NCBI GenBank assembly: GCA_037349105.1
Contig: JAYJMM010000097.1
Coordinates: 930,001-994,000, forward strand
From: Limnomonas spitsbergensis
Lineage: Eukaryota > Chlorophyta > Chlorophyceae > Chlamydomonadales
DNA: 64,000 nucleotides
Direction of reading: 5' to 3'
Within the stretch, counting starts at the first letter, position 1, and each line of letters begins with the position of its first letter. The position numbers and the translations under genes are program-made. The notes beneath the pieces are model-generated. The model did no database searches, was not told where the DNA came from, and saw nothing but the letters and a program-made list of their open reading frames with translations. Below, piece by piece: positions 42,008 to 52,200 of the stretch.

Positions 42008-43015
42008 TTAGTCATCAGATCTCACAGTCGATACAGGCAGCTCAAGAACATCTGAAGACCAGTTTGGTCTGAATGTGAGGATACCTCTGGCAACATCATG
42101 AATCGCTCTGCAATGTATGCTATCAGGGTTCCCGAACAGTGCAGTGAACGAATGCGACGGTGCCCAGGCAATGACAAGAAAGCAATGCTCACTGGTAAGC
42201 TCTGCCGCCCCTGCCCCATACGAAATCGTGACAATAGGCGTAATGCCCCTGATCGTGTCAACGCCACCACCAGTGGCCAGTTTCATCGGGTAAGGAAGAA
42301 CATGAATGCCCAGGCGATGCGCCTCCCTGTCAATTATCAAATGACAATTCGACCCGAAGTCTAACATGGCCCTAGCAGGTATTTGTTTTGGGCCGCCGTT
42401 ATAGATCAGCCCAACCTGCTCACCTGGAACTTCTTCTGGGTTTTCAAAATAAAATAGTGAACCTGAAAGAGAACGGAAATAGGCACCGACGTCCGCAGCG
42501 TTAGCAACGAGCGCTCTCATGTGCACGGGGTCAGGTTCAGGCAGATTACTCACCAGGAATGATTCAGGCTCAGGCTCTGCGGCAGTATGCACACGAAGTG
42601 AAGCAGATCGATCAAACAGTAAGCGTTGGGTAGCGTCTGTTAAAGAAACGTCAGAAGATAATATAGTAGGTTCAATCACAGACTGCCGTCCGTTCGTCGG
42701 AACCCTAACCTCAGACCATCGAGAACCTGGACCGTGCGTAAGCAACGTGGTCGGAACTTCAGTCTGAAAACGTGAAGCAGAAGCTGCCCCACTGTCCACA
42801 AATGGATCCCCTGAAACTGTGCGGGATCTGCGCGAGTCATTCTCAGCTACTGAAAACGCAACCAATGTATCTAACTTGGAAACCGGGGCAGGGACTCTGG
42901 ATTTCCCCTGGAACCCGTCTGGAAAATTTTTAGACCCCTTTTTAGCAAAGTCATCTCGAAAACTCCCTAATACTGCAGCCATTGCTGTCAGGTGATGGGT
43001 GCCAGGTACTCCATG
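42008..43015 (-). CDS. Retroelement aspartic protease
   Basis: The frame is the same as gag, from which it is separated only by the TGA at 43,016-43,018. It ends at TAA 42,008-42,010. The first ATG is at 42,982. The retropepsin motif is ARAMLDFGSNCHLIIDRE (DFGS for the usual D(S/T)G(A/S)), followed by LATGGGVDTIRGITPIVTIS and a C-terminal ALFGNPDSIHC stretch. The N-terminal ~190 residues are polar and probably disordered. It would cleave the gag and pol polyproteins. The in-frame TGA suggests expression by stop readthrough as a gag-pro fusion, or loss of an Arg codon. Confidence 0.8.
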   Translation of the reverse strand, partial: HGVPGTHHLTAMAAVLGSFRDDFAKKGSKNFPDGFQGKSRVPAPVSKLDTLVAFSVAENDSRRSRTVSGDPFVDSGAASASRFQTEVPTTLLTHGPGSRWSEVRVPTNGRQSVIEPTILSSDVSLTDATQRLLFDRSASLRVHTAAEPEPESFLVSNLPEPDPVHMRALVANAADVGAYFRSLSGSLFYFENPEEVPGEQVGLIYNGGPKQIPARAMLDFGSNCHLIIDREAHRLGIHVLPYPMKLATGGGVDTIRGITPIVTISYGAGAAELTSEHCFLVIAWAPSHSFTALFGNPDSIHCRAIHDVARGILTFRPNWSSDVLELPVSTVRSDD

Positions 43016-44122
43016 TCAGTTGTAATTGGAGCCAAAGCATCCCTGTGCTTCAACCCCTGGGCATTGATCAGGGTCACCCGGCTCATCCCAACCATCATTG
43101 TATTGCGCTAGCTGCGCACTGTGAACTTCCTCACCGCGATACTCTGTTGCATGCGCATGAAGCCCTGGGCTTCTGTGGGCAGCATCATTTCTGTGCTCGT
43201 AGTCCTCACCTTGGTCCCTTTGATAGAACCTAACACCACTCTGCTCCTCCTCCACTGCACACGCGGCATAGTGATTGTCCATATTGAATTTTACCTCTGC
43301 CTCCGGCATGTACTCAGGCCCTAAGGACACATATGGCACAGCCCTCTGCAGTTCACCTGGATCCACCTGCGCCCTTGCCACTGCAGCAGTTGGCATAGGC
43401 GCGCCGTCCGCTGCAGATTTGGCTGCAGCGGACTTTGGTCCTTTCTCTGCAGCCTCCATCGCCCTACCTCTGGCCGCAGAAGCCAGAAAAGCAGGCAACT
43501 GGTCACACTTATCCAGGTAGTGATCACCGTGGCAGATCTGACAGTTTTTAACTGCCATTGGTCTGTTGGAAGGGTAACCCGATCCTGTTGGTCTCTGCAC
43601 ATTGCTGTACCCACCCCCTCCTCTTCCAGCCTGGAAAGGCCTGGATGATCCGGCGCTCGGGCCGCGATGCGGGTGCATAGTGCTAGGGTAACCCCCTGCA
43701 CCAGATTTCACCTCAGTGGCGTGACTCCGAGGTGTAGCATGCTGACCAGAATTCTGGTTTCTTCTTCCAGCATCTTTGCTCCCCTCTGCAGTCAGGTCCT
43801 CATACCTGATACCCTTCCTGACCTGTGTCCTCACACGGTACTCATAGGCATTCTGCATGGCCTCAATGATCACACTCGCCTGGACTCTGAAGTTGTCATC
43901 TTCAACACCCAAGCCCTGAAGCTCTCTCTCACACACCTCCTGGAGGTACACTGGTACACCACGCATGATCACATCAATGATAGATGTTCTCTCAATCGTT
44001 CCATTGTAAGCGATCTTGTTAGACCCCTGAAGCGCTGAGTAAACTGACAGACACCGGATCCCAAACTGCCTGGGGTTCTCGCTGACGAGTACCGTCCTGT
44101 CAAGCTGATTCTGCTTACCCAT
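43016..44122 (-). CDS. gag: Retroelement gag (capsid/nucleocapsid)
   Basis: I place the start at the ATG at 44,122, which follows a 3' splice-like CTTACCGACGCAG. The open frame extends upstream to 44,473, but that part includes the TTGAATC repeats and is probably not translated. The capsid-like part (IRCLSVYSALQGSNKIAYNG, IEAMQNAYEYRVRTQVRKGI) is followed by a Gly/Arg/Ser-rich linker. A zinc knuckle CQICHGDHYLDKC then gives C-x2-C-x3-H-x4-C, one residue shorter than the common CCHC box. The C-terminus is acidic (QRDQGEDYEHRND). It ends at TGA 43,016-43,018 with protease continuing in frame. Confidence 0.82.
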   Translation of the reverse strand: MGKQNQLDRTVLVSENPRQFGIRCLSVYSALQGSNKIAYNGTIERTSIIDVIMRGVPVYLQEVCERELQGLGVEDDNFRVQASVIIEAMQNAYEYRVRTQVRKGIRYEDLTAEGSKDAGRRNQNSGQHATPRSHATEVKSGAGGYPSTMHPHRGPSAGSSRPFQAGRGGGGYSNVQRPTGSGYPSNRPMAVKNCQICHGDHYLDKCDQLPAFLASAARGRAMEAAEKGPKSAAAKSAADGAPMPTAAVARAQVDPGELQRAVPYVSLGPEYMPEAEVKFNMDNHYAACAVEEEQSGVRFYQRDQGEDYEHRNDAAHRSPGLHAHATEYRGEEVHSAQLAQYNDGWDEPGDPDQCPGVEAQGCFGSNYN

Positions 44123-44149
44123 GATGCAGCCCTGCGTCGGTAAGTTTCC

Positions 44150-44225
44150 GACGCTTGAATGGGTCGTTTGAATCAAGATGGGGGAAACGGGTCGTTTGAA
44201 CTGGCGATTTTGCGTGATTGAATCA
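44150..44225 (-). repeat. TTGAATC-type words upstream of gag
   Basis: CGCTTGATTCAATCACGC, CAGTTCAAACGACCC, CTTGATTCAAACGACCC and ATTCAAGCGTCGG occur in 75 bp. The vocabulary is shared with 12,560-12,900. Confidence 0.55.
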
Positions 44226-44935
44226 AGCGTGTCCCCACCCCCTGCATTGTCGCCCCAGCATCCGTGCCGTCGTCCCGCTGGCGTCAGTGTTTGCTGTAGA
44301 ATTGCGCACGCATTCCGGCACGCTTGCCTGCTTGAAAGATATCCGCTGCAGGACCGAGTCCGCTTGCTCGTCCGTCCGGCTACAGTTGCAGAAATATGTT
44401 CCCTTGCCCGTCCTTCAGTCTGTTGCATATGAGTACCGTTAACTGCACTTCTTTGTCCGCCTGATGCAGACACACCCTGGCAATACTAATAAGCATGTCT
44501 TCTATGAGTTCCCTGTTGAAGGAATTCGATCATCGAGATGTTACCACAACGACCAGACAGGGTATGAACACGTACTTGCGTTTTAAGTAGTACTACTGAT
44601 AGCTGAGGACTAGCCAGGGTGCCCGGTGGTACTAGCTAGTCGTTTGCCTTTCCTGTCCCTGCTTGCCTTTTCTCAGCTGACAACGAGAGTTTCTTGTACA
44701 CCTGGGCTGTTGTTGGGCCGACTGCATTATCCTAAAACTTTGTGTACTCTTCCTGCTTGGCATGCGGCTTGTCTACTGCTTGATTCTTTCACCTTTAGTA
44801 CTGAGTGGTCTACTAGTAGCCATCAGCCATTACGAATCTAGAGCTGCTGGCCTGCAGCTACAGGGAGCATGCATACCAGCATCATGGAGCTGTTGGTGAT
44901 GAGTGGTGAGCTTCCATGCCAACATATAAAATTAT
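44226..44935. other. Upstream flank of the retroelement, no gene
   Basis: I searched for an LTR matching the region downstream of pol and for a tRNA-complementary primer site and saw neither. Short + frames (44,626-44,841) are not recognisable. Confidence 0.35.
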
Positions 44936-45240
44936 AGATGCTAGCCAGCTTGATGAACAGCCTGCAACATCTGGCTAGCTTGCGCACTAGCGTGAAGCTT
45001 CTGGCCATCTTGCACACCAGCTATCAGCATGAAGTTGGTGGTCAGCTTGCGCACCGGCGTGCGTGGAGCTGAGGGACAACTTGCACACCAGCATGGCGGA
45101 GCTGTTGACCAGCTGGCAAACGAGCATGGAGCTGATGGCCAGCTGGCCCACCAGCATGTGAGTGGTTCATGGCCAGCTTGCGCACTAGCATGGGGCGGTT
45201 GGCTAGCTTGCGCACCGCTGCTGCTACCCAGTTGCTCGCT
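44850..45240 (+). repeat. Degenerate AGCATGGAGCTG / CAGCTTGCGCACCAG repeat
   Basis: Words GCATGGAGCTG(T/A)TG, CAGCTTGCGCAC and ACCAGCATG(G/A) recur every ~45-50 bp about eight times. Open frames on both strands follow from the repeat. Confidence 0.65.
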
Positions 45241-45339
45241 GAGGTGCGTGCTGCTTGTTAGGTGACCAGCCGTGGACCGCATAATACTAGTAGCAGTGAA
45301 CGGCCGCTGCTACCCTGAGCACAGGTAGCCGCTTGAACA

Positions 45340-45975
45340 ACCGATCGCAGGCCTCTCTTGTTTTCCCCTCTATCAAGGGGGTGCAATGATTGTACAGCTG
45401 TTGCTCACATGCACAACCATGAGCTTGTATTATATTGGCTGCATGAAACCGGTGACAGTGAGCGGCTGCTTCTCCCTAGACCTGCGCTTATCTGCCTGCA
45501 TGGGCAACTGAGAGTAGGCTGGTATTGTTTCCCCTCCTAAAAGGAAGGTGCATGACCGGTCCAGCTGTTGTCCACGTGCTCAACCATAAACATGCAATAA
45601 ACAGGCTGCATGTAACTGGTAGCAGTGAGCGGCCCCTGCCATCCGGGTCCGCGCTTAGGTGTGTGTTGCTTAGGCGACCGTCCTTTGGCCAGTCTTGTCC
45701 TGCTCTCTGTCAAAAAAATGCCGCGACGGTTCAAGTGTTGGCCACATGCGCATCCATGAGCATGCATTATATTGGCTGCATGAAACAGGTAGCAGTGAGC
45801 GGCCGCTGCTACACTGGTCCGCGCTTAGGTGCGTGCTACTAAGGCGACCAACAAGCAGTATGGGCTGGTCTTGTTTATGCTCCCCATCATGGGGGCGCAG
45901 TACCAGTACTGCAGTACAGCTACTGGCCGCATGCGCAACCATGAACGTGCATTATCCTGGTTGCATGATACCGGT
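45340..45975 (+). repeat. ~170-bp tandem repeat, four copies
   Basis: Units at about 45,358, 45,525, 45,700 and 45,870 share GCACAACCATGAGC(T)TG, ATATTGGCTGCATGAAAC, GGTAGCAGTGAGCGGC and GTCCGCGCTTAGGTG. They are diverged from each other and appear non-coding. Confidence 0.75.
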
Positions 45976-45979
45976 CGTA

Positions 45980-46760
45980 GCTCCTTCCCCCTGTCCCAGC
46001 TCCTGCCCCTTGTCCCAGCTCCTGCCTTCAGTCCCAGCTCCTCCCCCCTGTCCCTGCTCCTGTCCCCTGTCCCTGCTCCTGTCCCCTGTCCCTGCTCCTG
46101 TCCCCTGTCCTTGCTCCTGCCCCCTGTCCCTGCTCCTGTCCCCTGTCCCTGCTCATTTCCCCTGTCCCTGCTCCTGCCCCCTGTCCCTGCTCCTATCCCC
46201 TGTCCCTGCTCATGCCCCATGTCCCTGCTCATGTCCCATGTCCCTGCTCATGTCCCATGTCCCTGCTCATGCCCCCTGTCCCTGCTCATGTCCCTGTCCA
46301 TGCTCCTGCCCCTTGTCTCTGCTCCTGTCCCATGTCCCTGCTCCTGCCCCCTTTCCATGCTCCTGCCCCCTGTCCCTGCTACTGCACCCTGTCCCAGCTC
46401 CTGCCCCCTGTCTCTGCTCCTGTAGCATGCCCCTGCTCCTGCCCCCTGTCTCTGCTCCTGTCCCCTGTCCCAGCTTCTGTCCCCTGTCCCAGCTTCTGTC
46501 CCCTGTCCATGCTCCTATCCCTGCTCCTGTCCCCTGCTCCTGTCCCCTGCCCCTGCTTCTGTCCTCTGCTTCTGTCCCTTGCTTCTGTCCCTTGCTCCTG
46601 TCCCCTGTCCCCTGCTCTTGTCCATGCCCCTATCCCTGTCCATGCCCCTATCCCTGCCCATGCCCTCTGTCCCTGCTCATGTCCCCTGTCCATGTCCCTG
46701 TCCCCTGTCAATCTGTCATGCACCTGTCCCCTGTCCCTCTTCCTGTCCCCTGCCCGTGCT
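45980..46760 (+). repeat. ~18-bp CCTGTCCCTGCTCCTGTC array
   Basis: An 18-bp unit with many substitutions (CCCTGTCCCTGCTCCTGC, CATGTCCCTGCTCATGTC) is repeated roughly 40 times. The + strand is C/T-rich and lacks stops, producing the spurious 370-residue frame at 45,695-46,807. Confidence 0.9.
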
Positions 46761-46821
46761 TTCGACCCATAATCTGGGCAGGGAGTAACTCGGTTCCCCG
46801 AGCTTGAGGTGAACATCTAGT

Positions 46822-47056
46822 TTTCATCCGGTGGTACACTGACGCAACTCAAGGCTGGCATGAGCTTTCTGGAGAGCAAGGGATGCATCAGCTTTGAATG
46901 GGCAAAGAGGCGGCCGACTGGAGCGGCTTGGTACGATATCATTGACTTCCAAAAGCCTATCCACCGCATGCTCTACGCGGTGCCCGACTTTTTTAAGGAA
47001 GAGGCCTCCAGGTTCCTGATCAACCCATGGATACCGGTATGGGCCATGATAGACAC
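46822..47056 (+). pseudogene. Exon-like fragment interrupted by the CACTA-like element
   Basis: After AACATCTAG a frame reads SGGTLTQLKAGMSFLESKGC, ISFEWAKRRPTGAAWYDIID, FQKPIHRMLYAVPDFFKE and FLINPWIPVWAM, then reaches CACTGTGAATT at 47,054. It is compositionally normal coding sequence in a repeat-rich area. The right flank of the element (62,643-62,707) also contains an exon-like frame ending at a GTGAGT donor. With one AGA copy removed the two flanks join, though not in the two frames that look best. No family is recognised. Confidence 0.45.
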
Positions 47057-47074
47057 TGTGAATTCTACCCCCCC

Positions 47075-47250
47075 TTGTAGCACTAGTCCCGATTTGTAGG
47101 AGTGCTAGTAGCACTCCTACACTGTAGCATATTTTAGTATTGCATTGCTACAAAGATGAGAGCAGTGTAGCACTGCTATGGGCTGTAGGAGTCCTACAGC
47201 TTGTAGGAGTTTCCCTTTGTAGGTATCCTACAAACCGTAGCACACAAATA
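47075..47250. repeat. Left subterminal palindrome cluster
   Basis: GTAGCAC, GTAGGAGTGC, GTAGCACTCCTAC, GTAGCACTGCTA, TGTAGGAGTCCTACA and TTGTAGGAGTTT occur within 175 bp. Both GTAGCAC..GCTAC and GTAGGAG..CTCCTAC forms are present, as at the right end. They are candidate transposase-binding sites. Confidence 0.6.
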
Positions 47251-47511
47251 ATTGTGCACATGTGTTCGTACCTGCCGGTAGGCAGTATGCATGGGTTACT
47301 AGTGGGCAGTCTGCGGGTTTTACTGAAAGCAGTTCGATGCTCATCGGGTATTGTCGAGGGTCTTGTACGGATTTGTGCGTATTTGGGGAGGCAGCCAATC
47401 AGAAGCCTCGGCTACCACACTTACTGGATATTTGTTGGTAACACCATGGGAGTGACAAGTAGCCAATCAGAATTCACCCACGCTATACATGTTGCTAGAT
47501 AGAATACACAC

Positions 47512-48550
47512 ATGCTGAAGCGTGTCCAAGATTTCAAGTTCTTGGGCATCATTCAGCACGCGAGCGGCAGCATGAGGAAGGCCATGCAAGGTGGAGAGGT
47601 GCCTTTTGACACCGCATTGCACTGTGTCCGCCGTAGGGCCGCCAAGGTGCACCTCAGGCATCATCAGCCTACACGCATCCGGTTGGCGTCTGTCTATGCA
47701 GCGCCTGCGGCCAACTACGGTGATGTTGTGAGGGCCACCGATCACCTTAGGCCGCGGCATTGCCTCAGGAGCAAGATGCAGTCCAGCTTCCTCCAACATC
47801 TGCGCCCGGCAGCAAGGCTACCACCGTCCGCTTAGTCCGCTGCCAGTAGGGGGGTCCCGAGGGACCTGCAGATCTAGCCAATACAGCGAAGTAATGTACT
47901 TTGCTTCTACAACGCGGCGGTTGCACCAGCAACACAGCACACTCATAGCGGCAGACATGCAGCTCACTGTCAGACAGGGCTCTGAAGGGCGCAATTGGTG
48001 CAGTGATTTGCTAGGTGCCTTGCTGGGGCTAGAGTTGGGATCAGCCAATCCCAAATTGCGTCAGACAGCAACTAGCCTACTGCCTGTCAGAGTGGTGCTA
48101 GCGCTAGTTCATGCATCATACTGCGGGCACAATTGGATGCAGTTGGCAGAGAGGAACCCAAGATCTTGCTTCTGAACACAGCTCTGAAGCTGCCTACCGC
48201 ACCTGTTTTCAGTCTACAGAGGGCGCTATGCTGGCGCAAGCCAGGTGCACCAGCCGAAAGGATTGTGCTTGCGTGTGCACGAACAAAAGGTTGCGGATTG
48301 GTGCCGTCAAGACGGCTGACACTAGAGAACGGCGCAGTGGCCAGCAGCGTTACAGACTGTGCTGCCTGTGATGTTGGGCTAGGGAGACGGCCATGTAGAG
48401 GACACGTTGCACGCTTGTTTTCAATGCCCCAGCGTACAGGATCAACTTGTAGAGGTGGGAACTGTCCTCCCAACGGTGCTAGAGACGTTTTATAGTTGTA
48501 CCGGGGCAGGCTTGGGTGGGATCCCCTGGCATTTGTGGACAACGTGGTAG
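47512..48550 (+). pseudogene. LINE (L1-like) C-terminal remnant
   Basis: The frame from 47,512 shows VQDFKFLGIIQHASGSMRKA, RRRAAKVHLRHHQPTRIRLA and VYAAPAANYGDVV. This is the thumb and post-thumb region that follows L1-type reverse transcriptases (xFKYLG, RRAxxAL, YG). After stops and frameshifts, 48,345-48,545 gives CAACDVGLG and then VEDTLHACFQCPSV, a zf-RVT-like CxxC...HxxxC, continuing to LWTTW and a stop. It is a diverged relative of the 3' ends at 1,990-2,125 and 28,400-28,690. Too damaged to be functional. Confidence 0.7.
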
Positions 48551-49079
48551 ATATCTTTTTTCCCAGACATTGTCACACAATATGTTAAACCGGGCAGGAT
48601 GACATAAAGGCAAATTTTACCGGAGGGCCTTTGCATGTGTAAGTTACCGGTAGCGGCAATGCATGAATCAATGACACAACTGACATAACACCTCTGGGCC
48701 CTGCTCAAGAAGGCTCGGCCGCGTGGGCGCCCAGCTGTCAGGTTAGGAGAAAATAAAAGGGAATTGAAGGTAAAAGGTGAATGCACAAAGGAGAAAGAAA
48801 ATACTCACCAAAAAGGAAAAGGCAGCCAAAGTATCCCTGCCCGTTTCATAAGTATGTGTTCCTCATATAAGCCGCGTGCAAATGAGACAAAGCCCAATGC
48901 TATTGTAATATAAATGTTAGCAAAAGCCACGGTATCAAAACATAACATCGCCAGCCTAGGCTTCATACACAAGCAAAAAGGAGCCGCACCCAAACCAAAA
49001 CACTGCCCCATGCCAAGGAGCCAATTATTCAGCAGAAGCACGTTCCAAAACAAGCTCCTCAAATAGCGCTCACTCTATT
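48551..49079. other. Repeat debris between LINE remnant and satellite
   Basis: It includes an inverted dispersed GGGCGCCC repeat (separate entry). The rest shows no gene. A minus frame at 48,805-49,062 is hydrophobic but unrecognisable. Confidence 0.35.
48660..48845 (-). repeat. Dispersed GGGCGCCC repeat, inverted copy
   Basis: Read on the minus strand: GGATACTTTGGCTGCC, a pyrimidine lead, GACAGCTGGGCGCCCACGCG, GCCGAGCC, GAGCAGGGCCCAGAGGTG, then TTATGTCAG. Lead and core both match 29,770-29,961. Confidence 0.72.
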
Positions 49080-49250
49080 CCTTCACTTCCGGTTTAGGCT
49101 TGCTGTCAACTTGCCCAAGCTACTGTGCACCATGTTGCATAGATCTTACATGTTCAACCCGGTGTACTGAATTAACAACCCATGGGCCGACCGCATCACC
49201 GCAGCTTATTACAGCCAGCGTTCACTCTCTAGTCCTTCACGTCATGTCTA
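49080..49250 (-). repeat. Single inverted monomer of the ~180-bp satellite
   Basis: The minus strand matches the 7,126-8,870 unit (GGCCGACCGCATCACCGCAG on the + strand is the complement of the GATGCGGTC block). It lies directly before the G-rich array. Confidence 0.7.
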
Positions 49251-49254
49251 GGAG

Positions 49255-52200
49255 GTCAGATTGCGCTGATGGAAGGGGGGAATGGTCGCGGTGGAGGACA
49301 GAGTGCCCTGGGTGGAGGGTGGACTGGTGGTCAAGGAGGTCAGAGTGCGCTGGGGGGACGAGGGACGGGTGGCGGAGGAGGTAAGATTCACTGGTGGAAG
49401 CGGGTAATGGTGCCAGAGGAATCAAAGTGCGCTGGGTGGAGGAGGACTGGTGGCGGAGGAGGTCAGAGTGCACTGGGTGGAAGGGGGGAATGGTGGCGGA
49501 GGAGGTCAGAGTGCACTGGGTGGAAGGGGGGACCGATGGCAGAGGAGGTCAGATTGCGCTGGTGGAAGGGGGAACTGGTGGTGGAGGAGGTCAAAGTGCG
49601 CTTGTGGAGGGGGACTGATGGCAGAGGAGGTCAGATTGCGCTGGTGGAAGGGGGAACTGGTGGTGGAGGAGGTCAGAGTGCGCTGGATGGAAGGGGGGAC
49701 TGATGGCAGAGGAGGTCAGAGTGCGCTGGTGGAAGGGGGAACTGGTGGTGGAGGAGGTCAGATCGGCTGGATGGAAGGGGGGACTGATGGCAGAGGAGGT
49801 CAGATTGCGCTGGTGGAAGGGGGAACTGGTGGTGGAGGAGGTCAAAGTGCGCTGGTGGAGGGGGACTGGTGGCGGAGGAGGTCAGGTTGCGCTGGTGGAA
49901 GGGGGGAATGGTGGCGGAGGAGGTCAGAGTGCGCTGGATGGAGGGGGTTCTGGTGGCGGAGGAGGTCAGAGTGCGCTGGGGGAGGGGGGGCTAGTGGCAA
50001 AGGAGGTCAAAGTGCGCTGGTGGAAGGAGGAACTGGTGGCGGAGGAGGTCAGAGTGCGCTAGGGGTAGGGGGGATTGGTGGCGGAGGAGGTCAGATTGCG
50101 CTGGTGGAAGGAGGGGATGGTGACGGAGGAGGTCAGAGTGCGCTGGGTGGAGGGGGGACTGGTGACACTAGAGGAGGTCAGATTGCTCTGGTGGAGGGGG
50201 ACTGGTGACAGAGGAGGTCATAGTGCGCTGGGTTGAAGGGGGGAAAGTGGCGGAGGAGGTCAGAGTGCGCTGGGTAAAGGGGGGTCTGATGGCGGAAGAG
50301 GTCAGATTGCGCTGGTGGAAGGGGGGAATGGTGGCGGAGGAGGTCAGAGTGCGCTGGTGGAAGGGGGGAATGGTGGCGGAGGAGGTCAGATTGCCCTGGT
50401 GGAAGGGGGGGATGTGGCGGAGGAGGTCAGAGTGCGCTGGGTAAAGGGGGGTCTGATGGCGGAAGAGGTCAGAGTGCGCTGGTGGAAGGGGGAACTGGTG
50501 GTGGAGGAGGTCAGAGTGCGCTGGATGGAAGGGGGGACTGATGGCAGAGGAGGTCAGATTGCGCTAGGGGATGGGGGAACTGGTGGCGGAGGAGGTCAGA
50601 GTGCGCTGGATGGAGGGGGACTGGTGGAGAAGGAGGTCAGATTTCGCTAGGGGAAGGGGGGAATGGTGGCGGAGGAGGTCAGATTGCCCTGGTGGGAGAG
50701 GGGAAAGTGGCGGAGGAGGTCAGAGTGCGCTGGGTAAAGGGGGGTCTGATGGCGGAGGAGGTCAGATTGCGCTGGTGGAAGGGGGGACTGGTGGCGGAGG
50801 AGGTCAGATTGCGCTGGTGGAAGGGTGGAATGGTGGCGGAGGAGGTCAGAGTGCGCTGGGTGGAGGGGGACTGGTGGCGGAGGAGGTCAGAGTGCGTTGG
50901 TGGAAGGGGGGAATGGTAACGGAGGAGGTCAGATTGCGCTGGGTGGAGGGGGACTGGTGGCGGAGGACGTCAGATTGCCCTGGTGGAAGGGGGGGAAGTG
51001 GCGGAGGAGGTCAGAGTGCGCTGGGTAAAGGGGGGTCTGATGGCGGAAGAGGTCAGATTGCGCTGGTGGAAGGGGGGACTGGTGGCGGAGGAGGTCAGAG
51101 TGCACTGGGTGGAAGAGGGAACTGGTGGCGGAGGAGGTCAGAGTGCGCTGGATGGAGGGGGACTGGTGGCGAAGGAGGTCAGATTGCGCTGGTGGAAGGG
51201 GGGAATGGTGGCGGAGGAGGCCAGATTGCCCTGGTGGAAGGGGGGGAAGTGGCAGAGGAGGTCAGAGTGCGCTGGGTAAAGGGGGGTCTGATGGCGGAAG
51301 AGGTCAGAGTGCGCTGGTGGAAGGGGGAACTGGTGGTGGAGGAGGTCAGAGTGCGCTGGATGGAAGGGGGGACTGATGGCAGAGGAGGTCAGATTGCGCT
51401 GGTGGAAGGGGGAACTGGTGGTGGAGGAGGTCAAAGTGCGCTGGTGGAGGGGGACTGGTGGCGGAGGAGGTCAGGTTGCGCTGGTGGAAGGGGGGAATGG
51501 TGGCGGAGGAGGTCAGAGTGCGCTGGATGGAGGGGGTTCTGGTGGCGGAGGAGGTCAGAGTGCGCTGGGGGGGGCGGGGCTAGTGGCGGAGGAGGTCAGA
51601 TTGCGCTGGTGGAAGGGGGGAATGGTGGCGGAGGAGGTCAGAGTGCGCTGAGTGGGGGGGGGGCATGTGGCACCAGAGGAGGTCAGTGTGCGCTGGATGG
51701 AAGGGGGGACTGATGGCAGAGGAGGTCAGATTGGGCTGGTGGAAGGGGGAACTGGTGGTGGAGGAGGTCAAAGTGCGCTGGTGGAGGGGGACTGGTGGCG
51801 GAGGAGGTCAGGTTGCGCTGGTGGAAGGGGGGAATGGTGGCGGAGGAGGTCAGAGTGCGCTGGATGGAGGGGGTTCTGGTGGCGGAGGAGGTCAGAGTGC
51901 GCTGGGGGAGGCGGGGCTAGTGGCGGAGGAGGTCAGATTGCGCTGGTGGAAGGGGGGAATGGTGGCGGAGGAGGTCAGAGTGCGCTAGGGGTAGGGGGGA
52001 TTGGTGGCGGAGGAGGTCAGATTGCGCTGGTGGAAGGAGGGGATGGTGACGGAGGAGGTCAGAGTGCGCTGGGTGGAGGGGGGACTGGTGACACTAGAGG
52101 AGGTCAGATTGCTCTGGTGGAGGGGGACTGGTGACAGAGGAGGTCATAGTGCGCTGGGTGGAAGGGGGGAAAGTGGCGGAGGAGGTCAGAGTGCGCTGGG

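Larger units (their letters stand above)
32181..44122 (-). mobile_element. Ty3/Gypsy-like retroelement with DNA methyltransferase and PHD finger
   Basis: All the recognisable coding sequence in this 12 kb lies on the minus strand. The order is gag, protease, ORF-A, ORF-B, ORF-C, then pol with RT, RNase H, DNMT3-like domain, integrase, PHD finger and an NPP-motif tail. RT, RNase H and integrase of this order and type identify the Ty3/Gypsy lineage. LTRs, primer-binding site and target duplication were not found, so the true limits are unknown. ORF ends are mostly TGA with the frame open beyond, and the RT carries an in-frame TGA. 3' splice-like sequences precede gag, ORF-B and ORF-C. The coding length is about twice that of an ordinary Gypsy element. 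Confidence 0.9.

Noticed and set aside
44226..46800. 5' LTR of the retroelement
   Set aside because: No stretch here matches sequence downstream of pol, and no tRNA-complementary primer site was seen next to gag.
45695..46807. 370-residue Cys/Pro/Leu-rich protein
   Set aside because: Translation of the 18-bp C/T-rich array, which cannot readily form stop codons. It is open in several frames.
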